NCBI GenBank assembly: GCA_030039655.1
Contig: JASHVC010000417.1
Span: forward strand, 1 to 10,166
DNA length: 10,166 nucleotides
Reading direction: 5' to 3'
DNA from: Xanthobacteraceae bacterium
GTDB lineage: Bacteria > Pseudomonadota > Alphaproteobacteria > Rhizobiales > Xanthobacteraceae
The position numbers were made by a program, and so were the translations under genes. The notes under the pieces were generated by a model. The model saw nothing but the letters and a program-made list of their open reading frames with translations. It had not been told where the DNA came from and made no database searches. Of the stretch, positions 1 through 6,317 are shown piece after piece (the first letter of the stretch is position 1; every line of letters starts with the position of its first letter).

Positions 1-1001
1 GCAAGGGCGTGGCCAGTGATCTGATAAGCGGCGCCAAGATGCGCTTCAGTGCCGCCGAGCCCGGCGGCGACAAGAATGATCCCCATATGTTCGACCGTGG
101 AGAATGCAAACATACGCTTGAAGTCGCGCACATAAATCAGAAGCAGTGTGGCAACTCCTACCGACACTAACCCAAAGCCGATGAACCAACCGCTGGCGTC
201 GAGCCCTTGTGCGCCCCTAACAACTGGGAACAGTCGCAAGATCACGTAAAGTACGGTTGTTGTCTCGACACCCGAAAGCAATGCGCAGATCGGCGCTGGG
301 GCCTGGCTGTGCGCATCCGGCAGCCAGGTGTGCATCGGGACGAGTCCGACCTTGGTGCCAAATCCTACCAGAATGAGCAAAAAAGCCGGCCACACCAGCG
401 TGGGTGGCATGCGCGGCGCGGCGTCGACCAGGCCCAGCCAGGTGAACGGCTCCAACCCTGCGATCCGTGAACCCCAATAGAGGATGAGGAACCCGAGCAG
501 AGCAAAGACAGCTCCGAGCGTCGTCAGGATGACATACTTCCAAGCCGCCTCGAGCGCCGCCGGCGTGTCTTCAAAGCCAACAAGAAACGCCGAGAGCAGT
601 GTCGTCAGCTCGACCGCAATCCACATGAGCGCAACATTTGCCAGAAGCGGAACGGCGAGCATCGAGAGAACGAATAGGTTGTACAAACCGTAATATTTTT
701 GAACTTGATGCACGTGGCGGCCGGCACGTCCGGCGATGTAGCCCCAGGAGAACAACGCGGCGGTAAAGCCTACCAAAGCGACCAGCACCAACACCAACGC
801 CCCGAGACCATCACAGGTCAGCCATTCATCCCCGACTTTGATGCGAAGACCGGTTGCGGCGAGCGAGGCGACACGTATCGCCAGCAGCAGTACGCCCCCC
901 GTCGCAACGAAAGTGACAGGCGCCGCGTAACGTCGTCCCAGCGCCGACAATGATAAGGCGCTGCCGATCAAGGGTAGAACGAGGATGGCGATGAGTTCCA
1001 T
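1..1001 (-). CDS. hyfF: HyfF-like proton-conducting membrane subunit, cut by left edge (N-terminal 333 residues)
   Basis: This is an antiporter-like (NuoL/M/N family) subunit of a hydrogenase-4/formate-hydrogenlyase-type complex. In that family it forms a proton channel in the inner membrane. Translating the minus strand from the ATG at 1001 gives 333 codons without a stop to the window edge. Hydrophobic helices fill the whole stretch. Family signatures are clear: WIAVELTTLLSAFLVGF (about 127-143, with the proton-path Glu at 131), GFGTKVGLVPMHTWLPDAHS (about 213-232, with the buried Lys at 217) and KRMFAFSTVEHMGI (about 295-308). The wording of these motifs fits HyfF/HycQ rather than NuoM or HyfB. 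An in-frame TGA at 1008-1010 makes ATG 1001 the first start. A GGGAG at 1014-1018 is rather distant (12 nt). It lies 9 bp after hyfE, so it is cotranscribed. The C-terminal part is outside the window. Confidence 0.9.
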   Translation of the reverse strand, partial: MELIAILVLPLIGSALSLSALGRRYAAPVTFVATGGVLLLAIRVASLAATGLRIKVGDEWLTCDGLGALVLVLVALVGFTAALFSWGYIAGRAGRHVHQVQKYYGLYNLFVLSMLAVPLLANVALMWIAVELTTLLSAFLVGFEDTPAALEAAWKYVILTTLGAVFALLGFLILYWGSRIAGLEPFTWLGLVDAAPRMPPTLVWPAFLLILVGFGTKVGLVPMHTWLPDAHSQAPAPICALLSGVETTTVLYVILRLFPVVRGAQGLDASGWFIGFGLVSVGVATLLLIYVRDFKRMFAFSTVEHMGIILVAAGLGGTEAHLGAAYQITGHAL

Positions 1002-1010
1002 GAGGGTTCA

Positions 1011-1685
1011 CTACTCCCGCAAAGTTGCGAGATGACCGACCGATGTCGTTCCCAGTCGGCGGTAGATTTGCCGCATGAGCAGTCCAACCACCAATGCAAT
1101 CACTGGCACGTCAACGGCAGCGGCAAGCTCGGCGATGACCGGAAGACTCGGTACGATTGCGATACCGGCAAAGAACACGCCGTTCTCGACCGCCAGAAGG
1201 CCGAGCATCTGCGGCACGGCTTCACGACGGACCACGATGGTGAATGCACCGAGGAAGATAGCCGCGAGCCCGAGGGGCAAATTGATCGTCGCAAAGGGAA
1301 CGCTAACGGTCGTCAGAAGAGGATTGGCGATTACGTAGGCGAGTACGATCAAAATAGCTGACAACAGAAGCGAGATCGGTATATTCAGCGCGCGCTCAAT
1401 TTCGCGGGTCCTGTAGACCTCTGCGGCAACAGTGCGCCGAAGCAGCCATGGGATGAGGAGGGTTTTGGTGGCGATTGTTATAGCGGCAACCGCAAACAGG
1501 TGTACGGAAGAAAGCGCTATCGCCAGCAAAACTGCCGACAGGGTCAACAGCAGCGATTGCCAAACGAACAGCTGCAGCGATGCCAACACCTGCCGTGTGG
1601 CAACGACGCCGAGCGCCGTGAGCAGAAACAGCGCACCTGTCAACGCGTCGAGAGCTGCAATGACCGGGAAAGGTGAAGCATTCAC
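1011..1685 (-). CDS. hyfE: HyfE-like hydrogenase-4 membrane subunit (NuoK-related)
   Basis: This is an integral membrane protein of 224 residues, close to the usual ~216 of HyfE. It belongs to the membrane arm of group-4 hydrogenase and formate-hydrogenlyase complexes. About six or seven hydrophobic segments cover residues 8-200. The NuoK-like C-terminal part carries QMLGLLAVENGVFFAG (about 159-174, Glu 167) and a second buried acidic stretch, VIAELAAAVDVP (about 183-194). A conserved-looking Lys lies at 74 between helices. The start is a GTG at 1685, because an in-frame TAA sits two codons upstream and the nearby ATG at 1681 is out of frame. AAGGGG at 1692-1697 is a good ribosome-binding site 6 nt away. 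It overlaps the TAA of hyfC (1696-1698), which suggests translational coupling. The protein ends in a short charged tail (RRLGTTSVGHLATLRE). Confidence 0.88.
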   Translation of the reverse strand: MNASPFPVIAALDALTGALFLLTALGVVATRQVLASLQLFVWQSLLLTLSAVLLAIALSSVHLFAVAAITIATKTLLIPWLLRRTVAAEVYRTREIERALNIPISLLLSAILIVLAYVIANPLLTTVSVPFATINLPLGLAAIFLGAFTIVVRREAVPQMLGLLAVENGVFFAGIAIVPSLPVIAELAAAVDVPVIALVVGLLMRQIYRRLGTTSVGHLATLRE

Positions 1686-1695
1686 GGCTTACCCC

Positions 1696-2649
1696 TTAGA
1701 TCTCTGAAAGACGGGTAATCATTGCCACGATCGCTGTGACAAACGCCGCGCCGAGAAATTCGGTGATGCGGAAAAGACGCAGCTTGGCCAGCGACGACTC
1801 GATCCAAATGAGCACCAAAATAAACGCGAAAATCTTAAGGAGCACGAGAGGAATGGCGAGCGCTACGGCTGCGAAGCCACTGCCCTCCGGTGCGAGTCCC
1901 CACGGAGTCACCAGAACATTGATAAAGACGCAGATGAGGACAAACAGTTTCATCGCGCCCGCCCATCTCATTATGGCAGCCCCACGGCCCGAATATTCGA
2001 GCCCTTTGGAATGGTCGATCATGGCAAGCTCGAATTCGCCCGAGGGACTGTCGACCGGAATGCGGCCGTCTTCAGCCAGGATCAGCATAAAAAATGCGAC
2101 CATCAAAAGGACGTGGGACGGCTCAAAGAAGTTGGAAATTGGCGTCACCCAACGGGTTTGCACGATGTAGGGAATTGTGGAGCCCGCGACGAATGAGATG
2201 GTGAGAAAGACGATGATAAAGACCGGTTCCGCAAGAAAGCCGACCATCCGCGTGCGGCTCGCACCCATGGGACCATAGGGGTTGGCGGTATCGACCGCCG
2301 CAAGCGTAGTGAAGAAGCCGCCGAGAGCTAAAACAAATCCGGCGCCTAGCATGTCACCCATAAACGCAAAGAACAGCGGATATCGTGTCAGCACGGGAAT
2401 GAGCAGGGTGACGAAGAGTGGAGCGGTAAATGCTATGTAAGGGGCGGCTCGAAAGATCCAGGAGCTTCGTTCGGAGACGATCTCGTCCTTGTGAAGGAAT
2501 TTCCAGATATCGCGATAAGGCTGAAAAATGCTCGGCCCGCGCTTGGATTGAATGATCTCCTTGAGTCGGCTGACGATGCCCTCGAGCAGGGGAGCAAAGA
2601 GAATAACAACAAAGACCTGCAGAAGGTTATAGGCGATGAGCCCGACCAT
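1696..2649 (-). CDS. hyfC: HyfC/HycD-like complex I subunit 1 family protein (NuoH-related)
   Basis: This is the NuoH-related membrane subunit that in formate hydrogenlyase and hydrogenase-4 anchors the soluble hydrogenase module and lies at the Q-site-like junction. Its 317 residues match the family size (HyfC and HycD are just over 300). About eight hydrophobic segments are visible. Conserved loop motifs are SKRGPSIFQPYRDIWKFLHK (35-54), a SRTRMVGFLAEP loop (131-142), and the long acidic loop at 193-223. That last loop contains EDGRIPVDSPSGEFELAMID and then HSKGLEYSGRG, which is diagnostic for the family. AGGAG at 2656-2660 lies 6 nt before ATG 2649. This is the first gene of the operon visible here; hyfE follows 10 bp later. 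No hyfB-like reading frame is found immediately upstream, unlike typical hyf and mycobacterial hyc-like operons. Confidence 0.93.
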   Translation of the reverse strand: MVGLIAYNLLQVFVVILFAPLLEGIVSRLKEIIQSKRGPSIFQPYRDIWKFLHKDEIVSERSSWIFRAAPYIAFTAPLFVTLLIPVLTRYPLFFAFMGDMLGAGFVLALGGFFTTLAAVDTANPYGPMGASRTRMVGFLAEPVFIIVFLTISFVAGSTIPYIVQTRWVTPISNFFEPSHVLLMVAFFMLILAEDGRIPVDSPSGEFELAMIDHSKGLEYSGRGAAIMRWAGAMKLFVLICVFINVLVTPWGLAPEGSGFAAVALAIPLVLLKIFAFILVLIWIESSLAKLRLFRITEFLGAAFVTAIVAMITRLSEI

Positions 2650-2864
2650 CGTTTGCTCCTGCGATCCCTCGATCGGTGCAAACTGTAGTCAGACGAAGGG
2701 TATGGAGCCGCCTCTGGCAACGACCGCGCACTAGCGTGCCGTTTGCCCGTTCGACTTCACGCCTCGTCTCGACCATTTTGCTCCGGTCGAGCGGTCCAGG
2801 AGTCATCAGCCGACAGGGCAGTTTGGGCGGACTCCATCGCCAAAGTAAGGTCTCTGCAGGCCAG

Positions 2865-2893
2865 ATTGTAACGGAAACCCCTCAATCATCCAA
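2865..2893 (-). promoter_or_regulatory. Candidate sigma-70-type promoter for hyfC
   Basis: On the minus strand, TTGGAT (2888-2893) is followed after 17 nt by TACAAT (2865-2870), a 5/6 match to the -10 consensus. The -35 matches at only 3/6, so an activator would be expected. Transcription would begin near 2858 and leave a leader of about 210 nt before hyfC. Seen by eye only. Confidence 0.33.
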
Positions 2894-2946
2894 TCGTCAA
2901 CAGCTTGCTCGCACCAACTCGGCTAGCACCGACGGAGTTCCATTTA

Positions 2947-2990
2947 TTTCAGGGGACGACAGACGCACGTCCGTCTGGACAGCCCTGAAA
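2947..2990. repeat. 44-bp two-step dyad between hyfC and the divergent small gene
   Basis: The outer arms TTTCAGGG (2947-2954) and CCCTGAAA (2983-2990) are perfect complements. Inside them, CAGACG (2960-2965) and CGTCTG (2972-2977) share the same symmetry centre, with 5-nt unpaired stretches between the two stems. The element lies about 55-95 bp upstream of the candidate hyfC -35 box, where an activator site could be. It could equally form a structured RNA. No T-tract follows, so it is not a terminator. Confidence 0.5.
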
Positions 2991-3135
2991 TGCTGCGACG
3001 CAGCGAACTCGGGCGAAACCAAAGCCTTCCGGCTGTGCAGACCGGCCACCATATCTATTCCGGGGCGCATTGTTGACGTGTCTTGTAACGAGAAATCGCA
3101 AATCAGGGAGGTAGCCAAAAGCCAGGAGGACGGAC

Positions 3136-3333
3136 ATGCTAATCGAGATATTCGACCGATGGATCAGCCGTCGGAAAATCGGGCTGCTGAAGAGCGAACT
3201 TGCGCACACTCAAGACGAAGATAAGAAACATGTCTTGGAGCTAGAGCTCGTCGCCGAAGAAAAGGCACTGGAAAAAAACATACGAAGCCAAACATCGGCT
3301 AGTCTGACAGCCCAGCGGCGCAAAAAGGGATGA
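3136..3333 (+). CDS. Small charged hypothetical protein (65 aa)
   Basis: I do not recognise a named family. AGGAGG at 3124-3129, 6 nt before ATG 3136, is the best ribosome-binding site in the window and argues that this short frame is real. The protein starts with a short amphipathic stretch (MLIEIFDRWISRR). A highly charged helix-prone segment follows (about 18-50, rich in Glu, Lys and Leu, with a coiled-coil look), and it ends in a basic tail (QRRKKG). There is no signal peptide or membrane helix, so it is probably cytoplasmic. It is divergent from the hyf operon, about 490 bp away, and ends in a TGA at 3331-3333. Its relation to the hydrogenase-like complex is unknown. A TTGACG at 3073-3078 could be a -35 box, but I see no good -10. 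Confidence 0.65.
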   Translation: MLIEIFDRWISRRKIGLLKSELAHTQDEDKKHVLELELVAEEKALEKNIRSQTSASLTAQRRKKG

Positions 3334-3384
3334 TGTGGGCGTCTCCGGATTCTGCACGACGCGCGGCATGGTCGTGGGGTGGAG

Positions 3385-3717
3385 CTATGCCGCGGCAGAT
3401 TTCTTAGGCGTCAACGCCTCAACATGCTTTGACCACTCACCGCCGCTCTCTCGCTCTGACTTTTCGGACTGGCGGGATTCGGCTCTTTGTCCATTGGCGC
3501 GGCGGTGCCGCGCGCCGCGTCGAAAGGGACTCAAGCTGTCCGCCAGCCGCAACAACACTCTCATGGCCACCTCGGAATGATCGCGATCAACGCCTATCAC
3601 TTTACCCGGAAAGGCGCCAATTTGCTCGCCACACACCGCGTGGTACGCGCCTGAATCAAGATCGTGAGAATGGCGATGACTCACCAACACTATCTTCTGC
3701 GCGGCAAGCACATTCAT
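3385..3717 (-). CDS. Doubtful small ORF, hypothetical (110 aa)
   Basis: A reading frame from ATG 3717 to TAG 3385 has an initial stretch that looks like a folded protein (NVLAAQKIVLVSHRHSHDL, then a Gly/Val-rich part to about residue 60). A low-complexity, Arg/Ser-rich tail follows. The frame continues open upstream to 3873, but the most protein-like sequence there (VVDAQGALVYVLDTRDRR) lies in another frame. The ribosome-binding site is weak (only a GGGGG next to the ATG). I do not recognise a family. It may be a chance ORF or the rest of a frameshifted gene. Confidence 0.2.
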   Translation of the reverse strand: MNVLAAQKIVLVSHRHSHDLDSGAYHAVCGEQIGAFPGKVIGVDRDHSEVAMRVLLRLADSLSPFRRGARHRRANGQRAESRQSEKSERESGGEWSKHVEALTPKKSAAA

Positions 3718-4069
3718 CCCCCGACCGCAGGCCGGCAAATGCGGCCGGATGACGCCGGTCCCTCGTGTCCAGCACGTAAACAAGAGCTCCTTGAGCGTCC
3801 ACCACGCCCGCAAAATCGGGCAGCGCGCGAAGGAAGATGGTCGTTGCACGATCCTGATAGGACCGAGGACCAAGAGATAGGTTATGTTTTAGCTTGTTCG
3901 AGGATTGAGGCATGGTCCGCGCCCCGAAGGGGGTGTTTGCTTAGTCTTGCAATACGCTTCGACTAGAGCTGGGCAGCGGCTAATTAACCCAATCCGACCT
4001 CCAACTGGTCAAAACGTCCAAATGAAACCAGGGACGCGACCCAGATATGAGTCCGGACCCGAGCACCGC

Positions 4070-4107
4070 AAAAAAAGGCCCTGTCGAATGTTTGCATCGA
4101 CAGGGCT
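4070..4107 (-). terminator. Strong Rho-independent terminator, minus strand
   Basis: GCCCTGTCGA (4078-4087) and TCGACAGGGC (4097-4106) form a perfect 10-bp stem with a 9-nt loop, extendable by a G-U and an A-T pair. Read on the minus strand, the stem is followed after one C by seven T residues (A-run 4070-4076 on the plus strand). On the plus strand no T-run follows, so the direction is clear. It lies about 685 bp downstream of livF, with no clear gene in between. Confidence 0.85.
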
Positions 4108-4430
4108 TGTAAGTAGCCCGCAATGTCCAAGTAAGCAGGCAGTTCAACAGATACCATTGTCCCGGCCTCAGCGCCAGACGCGAATACATGACCGCACCCG
4201 AACGCTTCGCTCAACTGTCAGATTCCTCTTGCACCGCGGGCGCCGTGGATACATGACCCTGAGCAACACGTAAGGCCCAGGATTTGCCGCACCGCACTCG
4301 GAACCATTCTGAAGAAATCTGAAGTAAAGGACCTTTATCCCTTTGCCTGCCATTGCGTTGTTGGCTGCGGATGCTTTGCGGAAAATAAAAGTGCCCCGAG
4401 GGAGAAACCCATCCTGGGGGTCAGGTAAAG

Positions 4431-4455
4431 GGGTCATCGTCCAAGGTGATGACCC
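4431..4455. repeat. Perfect 8-bp stem-loop of unknown role
   Basis: GGGTCATC (4431-4438) and GATGACCC (4448-4455) are exact inverted repeats around the 9-nt loop GTCCAAGGT. There is no adjacent T-run on either strand, so it is not a simple terminator. It lies on the presumed read-through transcript between livF and the terminator at 4070-4107. It could be an RNA element, an operator or the remnant of a dispersed repeat. Confidence 0.5.
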
Positions 4456-4791
4456 ACATAAATAGATAAGCACAGCGACTTACAGCGCACAACGGAGCGC
4501 CTCTGTTGGCTACCTCGTTGTTGAAGACGTGCTTCGCTAGTATTCTGTAAAGGCCATCAATCCCGCCGCGCGACAGACCGCCATCATGTAGCAGGAGTCT
4601 AGCCGCAAGGGTTAAGTTGGGTCATCAACGTTGGTTAGAGCGCCTGTAGCTGGTTCCGGTGTTCCAATACGCCGCTGGTGTAAGCGCACTGACCTATAGA
4701 ATGTCCTTGCGGTTCCCTACCGGCACAGCTGTGCGCGCCAGCCGCCGCCCAATCGACTCTCATGCCCCCTAGTAAACAATACGAGGCGTAA

Positions 4792-5511
4792 TTAAGCGGT
4801 TGTGGTCTTGTGCCCCGCTCCCGCCAGCCTGTTGACGAGCTCAGCATTTTTGGCGAGGTCGACCGCCGCTCCCGAGTAGACAACCTTGCCGTCGTCGAGA
4901 ATGTAGGCGCGGTCGGCGATCGACAGCGACAGAGGGGCATTTTGTTCTATCAGCAGCACGGACAACCCCTCAACCCGCATCCGTTGCACGACTCGCATCA
5001 CTTCACGCACAATCAGCGGCGCCAGCCCCTGCGAGGGTTCATCGAGCAACATCAGCCGCGGATTGATCAACAGTGGCCGTGCGATCGACAGCATTTCCTG
5101 CTCGCCGCCTGAAAGCTGACGGCCCAGTTGCGAACGCCGCTCAGCAAGCCGTGGGAAAAGCTCGAACACGCGATCTATATTCCAAGGACCAGGACGCGCT
5201 TGCGGCACTTTCAGATTTTCCAGCACTGTGAGGTTTCCGAAAATCTTCCGGCCCTCGGGAACGTAGCCGACGCCGAGCTCGGCGATCCGGTGCGGCGGCC
5301 AGTACGTGGTCTTTTCGCCAAGGATGTTGATCGTCCCTTGCCGTGGGGGCGTCAACCCGATGAGACTGCGGACCGTCGTCGTCTTGCCGGCGCCGTTGCG
5401 GCCGAGCACGGCGACGATTTCGCCTTCGTTCACGTCCAGCGATACACCGTGCAATATGTGGCTTTTAGCGTAGAACGTCTGTAAATCGTTGGCGCGTAGG
5501 ACCGAGGTCAT
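4792..5511 (-). CDS. livF: LivF-type ABC transporter ATP-binding protein
   Basis: This is the second cytoplasmic ATPase of a LIV/HAAT-family importer; it pairs with LivG to power uptake. Its 239 residues match LivF length. Visible motifs: Walker A GRNGAGKT (37-44), the LivF-typical YVPEGRKIF (83-91), signature LSGGEQ (133-138), and Walker B RLMLLDEPSQGLAP (152-165). The switch region is LLIEQNAPLSLSIADRAYIL, where LivF proteins have EQN instead of the usual histidine. The C-terminus (ELVNRLAGAGHKTTTA) differs from the YLGG-type end of classical LivF. Start ATG 5511 overlaps the livG stop as ATGA, and it is the last gene of the operon. No terminator follows directly. Confidence 0.95.
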   Translation of the reverse strand: MTSVLRANDLQTFYAKSHILHGVSLDVNEGEIVAVLGRNGAGKTTTVRSLIGLTPPRQGTINILGEKTTYWPPHRIAELGVGYVPEGRKIFGNLTVLENLKVPQARPGPWNIDRVFELFPRLAERRSQLGRQLSGGEQEMLSIARPLLINPRLMLLDEPSQGLAPLIVREVMRVVQRMRVEGLSVLLIEQNAPLSLSIADRAYILDDGKVVYSGAAVDLAKNAELVNRLAGAGHKTTTA

Positions 5512-6317
5512 TCGATCGACCCCAAATATGCAGCGCGCACTTTCGGATCCAATGAAACTGCATCCGGCGTGCCGTCGGCCAAAACTCGGCCCTGATCGAG
5601 CACGGTGATGCGTTGCGCGATACCGAAGACGATGTCCATATCGTGCTCAATGAACAGGATACTCATATTGCGCTCCTCATGCAGCCGACGCACCAGATCA
5701 ACCATGTGCTCCGTCTCGGTGTCACCCATACCTGCTGTCGGTTCGTCGAGGAGCAGCAGGCGCGGATTTAAACTGAGGGCAAGGGCGACTTCTACAACGC
5801 GCTGATCGCCATGAGCCAGTTCGCCGACCGTGCGATTGGCCCTGTCGGCGAGGTTGACAACCTCTAAGAGTTCTGTGACTCGGCCATTGACCGCTTTGCG
5901 CCGCTCAAGGCCAATCCACGGTCGCGAATTCAAACCCGCGGCGGCTTCCACGCCAATGCGAATATTTTCAAAAACGCTGAGATCGGGAAGAATCTCGGTG
6001 ATCTGGAAGGTGCGGACGATTCCCTTTGCCACACGATGAACGACGCTGTGCCGTGTGATGTTTTCGCCGTCGAAGATTACCCGGCCGGACGATGGCGGCA
6101 GCAATCCACTGATCAGATTAAAAAAGGTAGTCTTGCCGGCACCATTCGGCCCTATCACGGCGCGCAGCTCGCCTGCCGCCATGTCGAAAGTGACGCCATC
6201 GACCGCTTTGAGCGTGCCGAAATAGCGCGAGACGTTTTCCATCCGCAGGAACGGCGTACCCGCTGTCGTTTTTGGCGCTGCGGCATCTGCCGGCTGTTGT
6301 GCTATCGCCGTGCTCAT
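5508..6317 (-). CDS. livG: LivG-type ABC transporter ATP-binding protein
   Basis: This is the first ATPase of the importer, 269 residues. A Thr/Ala/Pro-rich N-terminal extension of about 20 residues precedes the core. Motifs: Walker A GPNGAGKTT (56-64), Q-loop RTFQ (102-105), signature LAHGDQR (167-173; the usual LSYGEQR is changed), Walker B RLLLLDEPTAGM (186-197), and the switch histidine in FIEHDMDIV (222-230). The family-typical end AAYLGS is present. The frame stays open upstream to 6872, but ATG 6317 is chosen because it overlaps the livM stop as ATGA and has GAGG 5 nt before it. Upstream codons lie on top of livM and look nothing like an ABC protein. Confidence 0.95.
   Translation of the reverse strand: MSTAIAQQPADAAAPKTTAGTPFLRMENVSRYFGTLKAVDGVTFDMAAGELRAVIGPNGAGKTTFFNLISGLLPPSSGRVIFDGENITRHSVVHRVAKGIVRTFQITEILPDLSVFENIRIGVEAAAGLNSRPWIGLERRKAVNGRVTELLEVVNLADRANRTVGELAHGDQRVVEVALALSLNPRLLLLDEPTAGMGDTETEHMVDLVRRLHEERNMSILFIEHDMDIVFGIAQRITVLDQGRVLADGTPDAVSLDPKVRAAYLGSIE

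Larger units (their letters stand above)
3334..4791. other. 1.46-kb stretch with no convincing gene
   Basis: All six frames contain only short, overlapping and mostly unrecognisable reading frames. The most protein-like are two minus-strand frames covering 3656-3913 and 3385-3717. They abut in different frames and may be a decayed gene. Another minus-strand frame at 4168-4473 has no family resemblance I can name. No tRNA cloverleaf, CRISPR repeat or transposase motif was seen. Definite structures are a terminator at 4070-4107, a perfect hairpin at 4431-4455 and a 12-bp palindrome at 4723-4734. This looks like accessory or decaying DNA between two operons. Confidence 0.5.

Noticed and set aside
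82..101. 12-base CATATGTTCGAC also present inverted near 10128-10139
   Set aside because: Several 12-base matches are expected by chance in 10 kb. The flanks are only loosely similar.
217..543. 108-codon minus-strand frame inside hyfF
   Set aside because: It is a shifted frame of hyfF; the true frame is hydrophobic with proton-channel motifs.
2727..2741. Near-match to a sigma-54 promoter on the minus strand before hyfC (GGCACG and TGC elements)
   Set aside because: The distance between the GG and GC elements is one base too short, and the element lacks the TTGC form. Sigma-54 spacing is strict.
2650..3130. Remnant of hyfB upstream of hyfC
   Set aside because: Minus-strand frames near hyfC were translated by hand and gave no hydrophobic antiporter-like sequence.
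2676..3224. 182-codon plus-strand frame over the hyfC upstream region
   Set aside because: Its composition is Arg/Ser-rich with no recognisable domain, it overlaps the better supported 65-residue gene in another frame, and it has no ribosome-binding site.
3905..4273. 122-codon plus-strand frame
   Set aside because: It is Arg/Pro-rich, has no family resemblance and no ribosome-binding site, and runs through the terminator hairpin.
4723..4734. 12-bp palindrome GCACAGCTGTGC after livF as a terminator or operator
   Set aside because: There is no loop and no T-run, and single 12-bp palindromes occur by chance. No supporting context.
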